A stretch of 64,000 nt of DNA, taken from positions 248,001 through 312,000 of the forward strand of contig NZ_JBHSEZ010000029.1 in NCBI RefSeq assembly GCF_042653765.1, read 5' to 3'. The first letter of the stretch is position 1. Each line of letters starts with the position of its first letter. Positions 1-7,790 of the stretch are shown here, one piece after another. The notes beneath the pieces were generated by a model. It was not told the origin of the DNA and made no database searches. It was given only the letters and a program-made list of their open reading frames with translations. Both the position numbers and the translations under genes were made by a program. The stretch is from Castellaniella denitrificans (lineage in GTDB: Bacteria; Pseudomonadota; Gammaproteobacteria; Burkholderiales; Burkholderiaceae_B).

Positions 1-2343
1 TTCGGCGGACGGGTCGCGCGGGCGCACGGTCGGCTTGCGGCTGGCGACGACCTCGCCGGGAATGCCGGCGTCGGGCGGCGGCGCCTTGTGGCGCTTGAGC
101 TTGGCGTTCTTCTGGATCAGGTGCGGACAACGTTTTTCGTTGTTGTAGAGCTGCTGGCAGTTCAGGCACTGGATGCATTCGTTCGGGTTGATGTCGCCTT
201 CCGGATTGATGGCCTGCACCGGACAGTCCACGGCGCACAGCTGGCAGGGGTTGCCGCAGGTCTTGTAGCGGCGCAGCCAGTCGAAGATCCGCAGCCGGGC
301 GGGGATGGCCAGGGCGGCGCCCAGCGGGCACAGGTAGCGGCAGTAGAAGCGCTCGATGAACAGCCCCGCCAGCAGCAGCACGGCGGCGAAGATCACGAAC
401 GGCCAGTCGCGCACGAACTTCAGGATGATCGCGGTCTTGAAGGGCTCGACTTCGGCGAATTTTTCCGCCGTGCCCAGTTCGTACAGCGAGATGCCGAACA
501 GGATCAGGAAGATGAGGTACTTCAGGCCGGCCAGGCGGGTGTTCAGGCCGTGCGGCACCTTGATCTGGGGCACGTGCAGCTTCTTGGCGACCTGGTTGGT
601 CAGTTCCTGCAGGGCGCCGAAGGGGCACAGCCAGCCGCAGAACGCGCCGCGGTTCCAGAAGATCAGGGACATCGCCGTGGCGATCCACAGGATGAACACG
701 ATCGGGTCCATCAGGAAGTATTCCCAGCTGAAGTCCGTGCGCAGGGACGTGGTGAACGTGAGCACGTTCACGACCGAGAGCTGCGCCTGGGCGTACCAGC
801 CGATCCAGAACAGCGTGAAGATCAGGAACACCGTGCGGAAGCGCCGGTAGAAGACCTCGTGCTTGACGATCTGGTTCTGGAAGAAGAACACCATGATCAG
901 GGTCAGCAGAGCGATCGAGATGATGGCGATCTGCACGGTCTTGGCGAGCCAGATCTGCTTCCACAGGGCGGGGGAGGCTTCTTCCTCGGCCATGCCGGAG
1001 CCCTGGTCCATGGCCGCGGCCGGCGCGCCGGCCTCGCCGCCGGCCGCCGGGGCGGCCTGCTCGGCCGGCGCCTCGACCTTGGTGAAGGTCTTGGGCAGGT
1101 CGTAGTTCAGCACGAAGGCCGTGAAGGCCTTTTCCTTCACGCTGACCACGCGCTGCACGGTGAGCTGCAGGCGCCACGGCTCGACCGGGTCGAAGGTGGC
1201 GTCCGTCGGGACGGTGAACAGCGCGACTTCGCGGAAGCTGGGCGCGCCGGCGGCCATCAGGTCGGCCAGCCGCTGGTGGTCCAGGTCGGTGAAGCGGAAG
1301 CTGTTCTCGTCCTGGATGACCTCGATGCGGTCGAACACCCCGCCGCGCACGTAGCCGGAGCCCTTGAAGGAATAGCCGTTGCCGGCGACCAGGATGGCCT
1401 GCTGGCCTGGCGCGAGGCGGTCGCGCAGGTAGTTGTATTCGGCCTCGCCCAGCAGGCTGCGGCCGATCGTCGGCGCGCTCACCAGGGCGGCGTACAGGTC
1501 GATGAAGGTGTCCTGGGGATCGCCGGGCTCGGGGTGCTCGATGGCGCCCTTGCGGCCGGTTTCCTCGAAGGCCTTGTTGACGTCGGCCACGGTCAGGCGC
1601 AGGTGCCCGACGGCGCCGGATTGCAGCAGCGCGTCCCAGGATTCCGTGCCGGTCTGCGCCATGTCGACGACGCGGTGCTCGGCGGCGGCGGCCTGGACCT
1701 GGCCTTCCTGGCCGATGCCGTAGTGGCGGGCCACGGCCATCACGGAGCGGGTCAGGCTGTCGCCGATGACCATCAGGGTGACGGTGGCGCCGCTGATGAT
1801 GTCCACGGGCGGCGGCGCGCCCGGGCGCGGCGGTTCCTTGACGTAGTTCTTGCCGACGTAGCCGTCGATGAAGGCCTGGACCTTGCTTTCCGGGATGCCG
1901 ATCAGCACGATGGGCTCGTGGTGTTCGACCAGCTTGGCGCCGACGATCTCGCCGTCCAGGTTCAGGCCCACGACGACGTCGATGGGCTTGCTGGAATAGC
2001 CCCGGGTATTGACGATGTCGGTCGTCAGGTAGACGTAGCCGAGCATCTTGTCGCCCGCGTAGGCGCGGGCGACCGCGGGCTTGCCTTCCGGCGGGCCGAT
2101 GCGGTCGGCGCCGGGGAAGATGTCGCCGGGCTTGAGGTTCTTCAGGAACGCGCCCAGCCGGGGGCCGGCGCCAAGGGGGGTGCCGCCCTGGCCGAACTTG
2201 AACGCCTGCTGCGCGCCGCCCCCCTGGGGCGCGGGCGCCGCCCCGGCAGGCGGGGCGATCAGACAGGACCACAGCAAGATCAGGGAGGCGATCCAGAACA
2301 GACAGTTGGATCGTGACTGTCGGGGTGTGGCGAAGCGGCGCAT
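1..2343 (-). CDS. nosR: NosR, nitrous oxide reductase regulator/electron donor (3' end off window)
   Basis: Membrane-bound flavo-iron-sulfur protein needed for expression and activity of N2O reductase in denitrifiers. Reading left from the ATG at 2343, 781 codons are visible, near full family length; the C-terminus is cut by the window edge. Visible parts in order: N-terminal hydrophobic signal/anchor (about residues 11-35); periplasmic FMN-binding domain with the covalent-FMN motif DIISGAT (SGAT at 184-187); membrane helices from about residue 463 with paired FCGWLCP (about 568) and YCRYLCP (about 666) motifs; two ferredoxin-type cysteine clusters (CGNPCQLC about 692, CIQCLNC about 722). The order matches NosR rather than NirI or RnfC. 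An FNR-type box lies 64 bp upstream. nosZ and the rest of the nos cluster would lie left of the window. Confidence 0.95.
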   Translation of the reverse strand, partial: MRRFATPRQSRSNCLFWIASLILLWSCLIAPPAGAAPAPQGGGAQQAFKFGQGGTPLGAGPRLGAFLKNLKPGDIFPGADRIGPPEGKPAVARAYAGDKMLGYVYLTTDIVNTRGYSSKPIDVVVGLNLDGEIVGAKLVEHHEPIVLIGIPESKVQAFIDGYVGKNYVKEPPRPGAPPPVDIISGATVTLMVIGDSLTRSVMAVARHYGIGQEGQVQAAAAEHRVVDMAQTGTESWDALLQSGAVGHLRLTVADVNKAFEETGRKGAIEHPEPGDPQDTFIDLYAALVSAPTIGRSLLGEAEYNYLRDRLAPGQQAILVAGNGYSFKGSGYVRGGVFDRIEVIQDENSFRFTDLDHQRLADLMAAGAPSFREVALFTVPTDATFDPVEPWRLQLTVQRVVSVKEKAFTAFVLNYDLPKTFTKVEAPAEQAAPAAGGEAGAPAAAMDQGSGMAEEEASPALWKQIWLAKTVQIAIISIALLTLIMVFFFQNQIVKHEVFYRRFRTVFLIFTLFWIGWYAQAQLSVVNVLTFTTSLRTDFSWEYFLMDPIVFILWIATAMSLIFWNRGAFCGWLCPFGALQELTNQVAKKLHVPQIKVPHGLNTRLAGLKYLIFLILFGISLYELGTAEKFAEVEPFKTAIILKFVRDWPFVIFAAVLLLAGLFIERFYCRYLCPLGAALAIPARLRIFDWLRRYKTCGNPCQLCAVDCPVQAINPEGDINPNECIQCLNCQQLYNNEKRCPHLIQKNAKLKRHKAPPPDAGIPGEVVASRKPTVRPRDPSAE

Positions 2344-2378
2344 GAAGGGGGCGGGACCGGTGATTGGGAAACGTCACC

Positions 2379-2420
2379 ATCCTAGCTGTAGGGGTTAACC
2401 TGTACCTTGCGCCGGATCAA
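2379..2420 (-). promoter_or_regulatory. FNR/Dnr-type box and -10 of the nosR promoter
   Basis: On the minus strand TTGATCCGGCGCAA (2407-2420) matches the FNR/Dnr consensus TTGAT-N4-ATCAA at 8 of 10 positions. Exactly 22 bp downstream lies TAGGAT (2379-2384), a 4/6 match to a sigma70 -10. That spacing is what a class II FNR promoter (box centred at -41.5) requires. Start of transcription would be near 2372, about 30 nt before the nosR ATG. Control by an FNR, Anr or NO-responsive Dnr/NnrR protein is inferred; the sequence does not say which. Confidence 0.7.
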
Positions 2421-2532
2421 GGAACTCTTAAAAGTGCCTGAATATGCGGTGATCGGGGATGCGCCCGAGCGCGGAGCGGCCGCTGGCGGGCGGTTCCGCG
2501 CCGGACGGGTCCGGAGGGCCTGGGGCCGCCAG

Positions 2533-2566
2533 GCGGTTGTACCGCCGTTGGAGCGGGTTGTACCGC
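2533..2566. repeat. Tandem small inverted repeats after the glycosylase gene
   Basis: GCGGTTGTACCGC (2533-2545) and GCGGGTTGTACCGC (2553-2566) are two near-identical short inverted repeats 20 bp apart, just beyond the stop codon of the 3-methyladenine glycosylase gene. Each folds into a 5-bp stem with a tiny loop. No T-run follows, so a terminator is not convincing. The role is unknown. The rest of the nosR/glycosylase gap (2344-2569) holds only the nosR promoter. Confidence 0.4.
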
Positions 2567-2569
2567 GGC

Positions 2570-3202
2570 TCAGGCGGTGCGCTTGCCGCGCGGCGCCCGG
2601 CTGACGGCCGGATGGCCCGGCACGAAGAAGCGCAGCGGTTTCGCGGCCCATTCGCCGGCGTAGTCCACCCCGATGCGCGGGCTGGCGGCGATGTCGGCGG
2701 GGCCGGGGGCGTCGTCCCGGGCGAGCCACAGCGTGTCGCCGCACAGGTCGATGCCGTAGTGGTCCCGGGTCACGCCCATGGCGCGGCACAGCCGGCCGGG
2801 ACCGCTGGTGGAGGCGTCCAGGCCGCGCACGGGCGCCAGGGCCCGCAGCAGCACGGCCGTGCCGCTGCCCTCGGGGCCGGTGACGACGTTCATGCAGTGA
2901 TGCATGCCGTAGATCAGGTAGACGTAGGCATGGCCCGGCGGCCCGAACATGGCCTTGGTGCGCGCCGTGCGTCCGCGCGAGGTGTGGGCCGCCAGGTCGC
3001 CGGGCCCCAGGTAGGCCTCGACTTCGACGATCCGGCCGATCCTCGGGCCGTCCGGCGTCTCGTGCACCAGCAGGCGGCCCAGCAGGTCGCGGGCCACGGT
3101 TTCGGCGGGGCGGTCGTAGAAGGCGCGGTCGAGCCGCCGGCAGTCGCCCTGGATCGGGTCGGCGGGCGTGACGAGCCGGTCGAGCCGGACGGGGCTGGAC
3201 AT
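2570..3202 (-). CDS. 3-methyladenine DNA glycosylase (AAG/Mpg family)
   Basis: Base-excision repair enzyme that removes alkylated purines such as 3-methyladenine from DNA in the cytoplasm. The 210-residue protein has the usual length of bacterial AAG homologues. Signatures: ARDLLGRLLV near residues 37-46, the catalytic region RIVEVEAYLG with the general-base Glu at about 62, HTSRGRTARTKAMF, and GHAYVYLIYGMHHCMNVV, all typical of the family. The start at 3202 lies 7 bp from the stop of the deaminase gene upstream, so both are probably cotranscribed. An alkylation-response AidB homologue is encoded 1.7 kb away, but no shared regulatory site was seen. Confidence 0.93.
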   Translation of the reverse strand: MSSPVRLDRLVTPADPIQGDCRRLDRAFYDRPAETVARDLLGRLLVHETPDGPRIGRIVEVEAYLGPGDLAAHTSRGRTARTKAMFGPPGHAYVYLIYGMHHCMNVVTGPEGSGTAVLLRALAPVRGLDASTSGPGRLCRAMGVTRDHYGIDLCGDTLWLARDDAPGPADIAASPRIGVDYAGEWAAKPLRFFVPGHPAVSRAPRGKRTA

Positions 3203-3209
3203 GGCGGGA

Positions 3210-4250
3210 TCAGCTCCGGCCCGCCGCGGCCGACAGCCGGTCCAGCAGCGGGGCCTGCTCGGCCGGCGGCAGGAACGAGGCCTTCAGGCTGTTGGCGGCC
3301 AGCGTGACCAGTTCGTCGCGGGACAGGTCCAGGGCTTCGGCGCTGGCGATGTAGTTGTCCAGCATGTAGCCGCCGAAATAGGCCGGATCGTCGGAATTGA
3401 GGGTGACGACGGCGCCCGCCCGCAGCAGCTTGGCCAGGTTGTGGTCGCGCAGGTCGCGGACCACGCCCAGCTTCAGGTTGGACAGGGGGCAGACCGTCAG
3501 GGGCACGCGGCGCCGGATCAGGTCCTGCAGCAGCGCGGGATCCTCGCTGCTGCGCACGCCGTGGTCGATGCGGGCGACTTTCAGCGTGTCCAGGGCGCCG
3601 CGCACGTATTCGGGCGGGCCTTCCTCGCCCGCGTGGGCCACCAGGCGGAAGCCCAGCGCGGCGCAGCGGGCGTAGACCCGGGCGAATTTCTCCGGGGGGT
3701 TGCCGCGTTCGGACGAGTCCAGGCCGATGCCGATCCACAGGTCGCCATAGGCCTCGCGCAGCGGCAGGGCGGCTTCCAGCGTGGCGAAGGCGTCTTCCTC
3801 GGACAGGTGGCGCAGGAAACTGAGCAGCAGGTAGCCGCTGATGCCCAGGGTGGCGCGGGCCTCGCGCAGGGCGCGCGCCAGGCCGGCGAACACGGTCTCC
3901 AGCGCGATGCCGCGCTGCGTGTGCGTCTGGGGATCGAACATGATTTCCGCGTGGACGATGCCGTCGGCCTGGGCGCGGCGCAGGTAGGCCATGGCTAGGT
4001 CGTGGAAATCCCGCTCGGTGACCAGGACGCCGGCCCCGGCGTAGTACAGGTCCAGGAAGGATTGCAGGTCGGTGAACCGGTAGGCGTCGCGGACGGCCTG
4101 GACGTCGGCGTAGGGCAGGGCGACGCCGTTGCGTCCGGCCAGTTCGAACATCAGTTCCGGCTCGAGCGTGCCTTCGATGTGCAGGTGCAGTTCGGCCTTG
4201 GGCAGGGCGCGCAGCCAGTCGCGCCATTCATGATCGGGGGAGGCGGCCAT
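3210..4250 (-). CDS. Adenine/adenosine deaminase
   Basis: Zinc hydrolase of the adenosine/AMP deaminase superfamily, converting adenine to hypoxanthine (or adenosine to inosine) in purine salvage. Metal and substrate motifs are all present: HLHIEG (His22 and His24), HAGEEGP, RIDHGVR and NSDDPAYF. The wording resembles the Pseudomonas-type adenine deaminase subgroup (LPKAELHLHIEGTLEPE, FLDLYYAG, FDPQTHT) more than classical adenosine deaminase, so adenine is the likelier substrate; this is by family resemblance only. The start chosen is the ATG at 4250 (346 residues). An upstream ATG at 4313 would add 21 residues with no family similarity. The glycosylase gene follows directly. Confidence 0.88.
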   Translation of the reverse strand: MAASPDHEWRDWLRALPKAELHLHIEGTLEPELMFELAGRNGVALPYADVQAVRDAYRFTDLQSFLDLYYAGAGVLVTERDFHDLAMAYLRRAQADGIVHAEIMFDPQTHTQRGIALETVFAGLARALREARATLGISGYLLLSFLRHLSEEDAFATLEAALPLREAYGDLWIGIGLDSSERGNPPEKFARVYARCAALGFRLVAHAGEEGPPEYVRGALDTLKVARIDHGVRSSEDPALLQDLIRRRVPLTVCPLSNLKLGVVRDLRDHNLAKLLRAGAVVTLNSDDPAYFGGYMLDNYIASAEALDLSRDELVTLAANSLKASFLPPAEQAPLLDRLSAAAGRS

Positions 4251-4294
4251 GGGGATTCCAGTCGTGCTAGACAGGCCGTCATTATAGGCGGGGG

Positions 4295-4319
4295 TCCACC
4301 TCGCGCCTTGCAAGGCGCT
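4295..4319. repeat. Partial copy of the two-hairpin repeat element
   Basis: The 25 bases at 4295-4319 match the first 25 bases of the full element at 4340 in 24 of 25 positions, including the 16-bp palindrome GCGCCTTGCAAGGCGC. The second hairpin is missing. The offset between the two is 45 bp. It lies just upstream of the deaminase start, within the region expected to hold that gene's promoter. Confidence 0.75.
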
Positions 4320-4339
4320 CTGTCAAATTGTGGCAGCCT

Positions 4340-4421
4340 TCCACGTCGCGCCTTGCAAGGCGCTCCGATTCGCCTGGCATATGACAGTCCTCAATGGACT
4401 GTCATATGTCCTGTCTCATCC
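4340..4421. repeat. Two-hairpin intergenic repeat element, copy A
   Basis: An 82-bp element with a second copy at 49723-49803. Layout: TCCACGTCGC, a 16-bp palindrome (GCGCCTTGCAAGGCGC, 4348-4363), CCGATTCG, then GGCA leading into a 13-bp perfect stem CATATGACAGTCC / GGACTGTCATATG with a 5-nt loop, then TCTCATCC. In copy B both stems have different bases but remain perfectly paired. The stop codon of the DUF423 gene (4402-4404) lies inside the second stem. No T-run follows either hairpin, so this is not an ordinary terminator. It resembles REP/BIME-type repeats in size and place, but I recognise no named family. Confidence 0.85.
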
Positions 4422-4782
4422 AAGCCGCCCAGGCGAGCGTTAGCCAGGACAGGATCATCAGCAGCCCGCCGACCGGCGTGATGGCGCCCAGGGCGCGCGC
4501 GCCCGTCAGCACCAGCGCGTACAGGCTGCCGCTGAAGACGATCAGTCCGGCCAGCATCAGGCCGCCCGCCCAGGCGGCCGGGACGGGCGCCAGGCGCGGC
4601 GCCAGGGCGGCCACCAGTAGCAGCCCGGCGCCATGGATCATCTGGTAGTGGGCGGCCGTGCGCCAGACTTCCAGCAGCTCGGGGGCGACCAGGCGTTTCA
4701 GCCCGTGCGCCCCGAAGGCGCCGGCCGCCACGCCCAGCGCCAGGACCAGGGCGCCGCACAGGATCAGGAAACGGGGAGTCAC
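4402..4782 (-). CDS. DUF423 family small membrane protein
   Basis: Inner-membrane protein of 126 residues with four predicted hydrophobic helices. It carries the DUF423 landmarks: an N-terminal helix ending in GAFGAHGL, then WRTAAHYQMIHGAGLLL and FSGSLYALVLTG. The function of the family is unknown. The start chosen is GTG at 4782, preceded at a good distance by GGAG. An ATG further upstream at 4884 would add 34 residues that look unlike the family and would run into the aidB promoter region. The 3' end overlaps repeat copy A. Confidence 0.85.
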   Translation of the reverse strand: MTPRFLILCGALVLALGVAAGAFGAHGLKRLVAPELLEVWRTAAHYQMIHGAGLLLVAALAPRLAPVPAAWAGGLMLAGLIVFSGSLYALVLTGARALGAITPVGGLLMILSWLTLAWAAWMRQDI

Positions 4783-4889
4783 ATCGGGTCTCCGGGACGA
4801 ATGACGGATCGATTGTATCCGCGCGGCCTGTCCGCCGCCGGGAATCGCGGGTAGACTGGGATCGTGCTCGTGTCCGGAGGACATCGGAA

Positions 4890-6533
4890 ATGGATCGCGA
4901 AGACATGGCGCAATCGGCGCCCGGGGCCGATAACCAGGTGCCGGACCTGCCCGACTGCAATCTGTACCTGACGGACGATGCCCTGGTCGAAGGCGTGCGC
5001 CGCGAAGGCGCCGGCGACCGCGAGGCCGGACTGGAAACCTGGGGCGCCCGGCTGGGCCGCGCCGACCTGGCGCGATTGGCGGCCGAGGTCAACCGCCAGG
5101 GGCCGGTTCTGCGGGCCTACGACCGCCGGGGCGTGCGCATCGACGTGGTCGAATTCCATCCGGGGTGGTCCGAATTCCTGTCGCTGGCCTTCGCCCAGGG
5201 CATGCACGGCGGCGCCTGGACCGAGCCGGGACCCGGCGCCCAGGTCGCCCGCGCGGCGCACTACCTGATGCATGGCCAGGTCGAGGCCGGCTCCCTGTGC
5301 CCGGTGACCATGACCAGCGCCGCCATTCCGCTGCTGGCGCGCGAACCCTGGTTCGCCGCGCTCCAGCCGCTGCTGGCCAGCCGCCAGTACGACGGGCGTG
5401 ACGCCCCCCTGGCCGGGAAGCGCGCCATGATGGTCGGCATGGGCATGACCGAGCGGCAGGGCGGTTCGGACCTGCGCGCCAACCTGAGCCGCGCCGAGCC
5501 GCAGGGCGAGGGCTGGTTCCGGCTGACGGGCCACAAATGGTTTTTTTCCTCGCCCATGTCGGACGCCCACCTGGTGCTGGCGCGCGACGGCGACGGCCAT
5601 TCCTGCTTCTACATGCCCCGCTGGCTGGACGACGGCCGCCGCAATCCGGTGCGCATCCTGCGCCTCAAGGACAAGCTGGGCAACCGTTCCAACGCCAGCG
5701 CCGAGGTCGAATTCGAGGACGCGCTGGCGCGCCGGATCGGCGAGCCGGGCCGGGGGATCGCCACCCTGGTGGAAATGGCCTCCTACACGCGCCTGGACTG
5801 CGTGCTGGGCAGCGCGGCCCTGATGCGCCAGGCGCTGGTCCAGGGGATCCACCATGCCCGCCATCGGCGCGCCTTCGGCCGCCTGCTGATCGACCAGCCG
5901 CTGATGCGGCAGGTGCTGGCGGACCTGGCCCTGGAAAGCGAGGCCGCCACCGCCCTGGCGCTGCGCCTGGCGGGCGCCTTCGACCGTCCCGACCAGCCCG
6001 CCGAGCAGGCGCTGCGCCGCCTGCTCACGCCGGCGGCGAAGTTCTGGGTCTGCAAGCGGGCCATCGACGTCACGGCCGAATGCATGGAAGTCTGGGGCGG
6101 CAACGGCTATGTGGAGGACGGCCCCATGGCGCGCCTGTATCGCGAAGCCCCCGTCAACTCCATCTGGGAAGGCTCGGGCAACGTCATGTGCCTGGACGTG
6201 CTGCGGGCCGCCCGCCAGGAACCTCAGTCCGTCGCCCAGACGGCCGACGGGCTGGCCCGGGCGCATCCGGGCGAGCCGGCCTTGCGGGCTGCGGCTGACC
6301 GCCTGCTGGCGGCCCTGGCGCTCGACGCCGGCGGGCAGCAGGCGATGGCCCGGATGGTCGCCCGGGATCTGGTGCTGCTGGTCCAGGCGGACCTGCTGCT
6401 GCGCCATGCGCCCGGCTGGCTGGCGCGGGCCTTCCTGGACAGCCGCCTGGGCGCCGCGGGCGGGGACGCGTTCGGCGTCCGGCCGTCGGCGCTGGCTTCG
6501 GACGCGCTGCTGCGGCGGGCCTGGCCGGGATGA
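4890..6533 (+). CDS. AidB-like acyl-CoA dehydrogenase family protein
   Basis: Flavoprotein of the acyl-CoA dehydrogenase superfamily, 547 residues, close to E. coli AidB in length. AidB is an alkylation-induced protein that binds DNA and FAD. Motifs: VTMTSAAIPLL, GMGMTERQGGSDLRAN in the FAD region, LTGHKWFFSSPMSD, LKDKLGNRSNAS, and the C-terminal VWGGNGYVEDGPMARLYRE followed by PVNSIWEGSGNVMCLDVLR, which is nearly diagnostic of the AidB clade. GGAGG lies 9 nt before the ATG. It is transcribed away from the DUF423 gene. Whether it is Ada-controlled cannot be told; I saw no clear Ada box. Confidence 0.88.
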   Translation: MDREDMAQSAPGADNQVPDLPDCNLYLTDDALVEGVRREGAGDREAGLETWGARLGRADLARLAAEVNRQGPVLRAYDRRGVRIDVVEFHPGWSEFLSLAFAQGMHGGAWTEPGPGAQVARAAHYLMHGQVEAGSLCPVTMTSAAIPLLAREPWFAALQPLLASRQYDGRDAPLAGKRAMMVGMGMTERQGGSDLRANLSRAEPQGEGWFRLTGHKWFFSSPMSDAHLVLARDGDGHSCFYMPRWLDDGRRNPVRILRLKDKLGNRSNASAEVEFEDALARRIGEPGRGIATLVEMASYTRLDCVLGSAALMRQALVQGIHHARHRRAFGRLLIDQPLMRQVLADLALESEAATALALRLAGAFDRPDQPAEQALRRLLTPAAKFWVCKRAIDVTAECMEVWGGNGYVEDGPMARLYREAPVNSIWEGSGNVMCLDVLRAARQEPQSVAQTADGLARAHPGEPALRAAADRLLAALALDAGGQQAMARMVARDLVLLVQADLLLRHAPGWLARAFLDSRLGAAGGDAFGVRPSALASDALLRRAWPG

Positions 6534-6654
6534 GCGGGGCGGCCCGGCGGCCGGCACGTTCCGGCCGCGCGTGCGCCGCCGGCGATCCTCGCGCCGCCCA
6601 TTACAATGGCCGGCATCGCCCGCGCATCCCGGCGCGGCCCGTCCCGGTTTCACC

Positions 6655-7287
6655 ATGCCGATCTTCTGCTTCTCCTTCCCGCGCCGCGTCCGGCCCGGCC
6701 GCGCGGTTCCGCAGGGCGTGTCCGTCTGGTCCGCCGCCGCGCCGGCGCTGCTGGCCGCCGCGCTGTTCCTGGCCTTGCCCGCGCCGGCGGCGCGCGCGGC
6801 CGGACCCTATGCCCTGTCCGGCCGGATCGTGGACGTGTCCGACGGCGACACCCTGACGCTGCTGGCGGGGCGGGATCGCCATCGGGTGCGGCTGGCGAGC
6901 ATCGACGCCCCCGAAACCGGCCATGGCCGCCAGCGGCCCGGCCAGCCCTTCGCCCAGGCGGCCCGCAAGGCCCTGGCCGGCCTGGTGGCCGGCCGGACGC
7001 TGACGCTGCATTGCTTCGAGCAGGACCGCTACGGGCGCGACGTCTGCGACGTGCCGCTGCCCGACGGCCGGACGGCCAACCGCGTCATGGTCGAGACCGG
7101 CCTGGCCTGGGCCAATCGGCAGGGCGGCGGCAAATACCTGCGCGACGAGGCCATCGCCGGCCTCGAGCGCCGGGCGCGCGACCGGCGCCTAGGCCTGTGG
7201 AGCCAGCCCGGCGCCGTCGCGCCCTGGGACTGGCGCTGGCAATGCTGGGATGCGCTTGAAAACGGGCGATCGACCTCCATCTGCTGA
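6655..7287 (+). CDS. Secreted/anchored thermonuclease (SNase) family protein
   Basis: Staphylococcal-nuclease-like (OB-fold) protein of 210 residues. A hydrophobic N-terminal segment ending in an Ala-rich stretch (about residues 25-49) suggests export or membrane anchoring. The SNase core starts with GRIVDVSDGDTLTLL, then the active-site segment RVRLASIDAPETGH, RTLTLHCFEQDRYGRDVC, and MVETGLAWANRQ. The catalytic Arg and Asp/Glu positions of the fold are therefore represented. Such proteins hydrolyse DNA or RNA phosphodiesters with Ca2+. The DUF1178 gene starts 2 nt after the stop codon, so the two are probably cotranscribed. Confidence 0.88.
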   Translation: MPIFCFSFPRRVRPGRAVPQGVSVWSAAAPALLAAALFLALPAPAARAAGPYALSGRIVDVSDGDTLTLLAGRDRHRVRLASIDAPETGHGRQRPGQPFAQAARKALAGLVAGRTLTLHCFEQDRYGRDVCDVPLPDGRTANRVMVETGLAWANRQGGGKYLRDEAIAGLERRARDRRLGLWSQPGAVAPWDWRWQCWDALENGRSTSIC

Positions 7288-7289
7288 CC

Positions 7290-7769
7290 ATGGCACTCAA
7301 AGTATTCGACCTCTCGTGCGAGCACGACCATGTCTTCGAAGGCTGGTTCTCTTCCCAGGACAGCTACCAGGACCAATTGTCCCGGGGGCTGGTGCGCTGC
7401 CCCGTCTGTCACAGCGGCCAGATCACGCGCCGGGTCTCGGCGCCCCATCTGAACGTCAGCCATCTGCGCGCCGAACCAGCCCCGCGCGCCGAATCCGCGC
7501 CCCAGGCGCGGGCGGCGGTCGCGGCGCCTTCCGGCGACCAGATGGCCCGCCTGCAGGCCGAAGTCCTGCGCCAGATCCGCCGCATCGTGCGCCAGACCGA
7601 CGACGTGGGCGCCCGCTTCGCCGACGAGGCCCGCCGCATGCACAGCGGCGAGATCGAGGAGCGCCCCATCCGCGGCACGGCCTCGGCCGAGGAATGCCGC
7701 GAACTGGTCGAGGAAGGCATTTCCATCATGCCGATTCCCGACATCCTGGACGACGACCGCCTGCAGTAG
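7290..7769 (+). CDS. DUF1178 family protein
   Basis: Conserved cytosolic protein of 159 residues and unknown function. The N-terminus matches DUF1178: MALKVFDLSCEHDHVFEGWF, followed by a zinc-ribbon-like CPVCHS with an upstream Cys at residue 10, then a charged central linker and the conserved C-terminal segment GTASAEECRELVEEGI and MPIPDI. It lies 2 nt downstream of the nuclease gene and converges on the LysR gene. Confidence 0.88.
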   Translation: MALKVFDLSCEHDHVFEGWFSSQDSYQDQLSRGLVRCPVCHSGQITRRVSAPHLNVSHLRAEPAPRAESAPQARAAVAAPSGDQMARLQAEVLRQIRRIVRQTDDVGARFADEARRMHSGEIEERPIRGTASAEECRELVEEGISIMPIPDILDDDRLQ

Positions 7770-7790
7770 GCGCGGGCGATGGCGGGGCCG

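Noticed and set aside
88..2316. 742-codon open frame on the plus strand opposite nosR
   Set aside because: Low-complexity Gln/Ala/Gly/His-rich translation, a typical shadow in GC-rich DNA; the minus strand encodes a full NosR.
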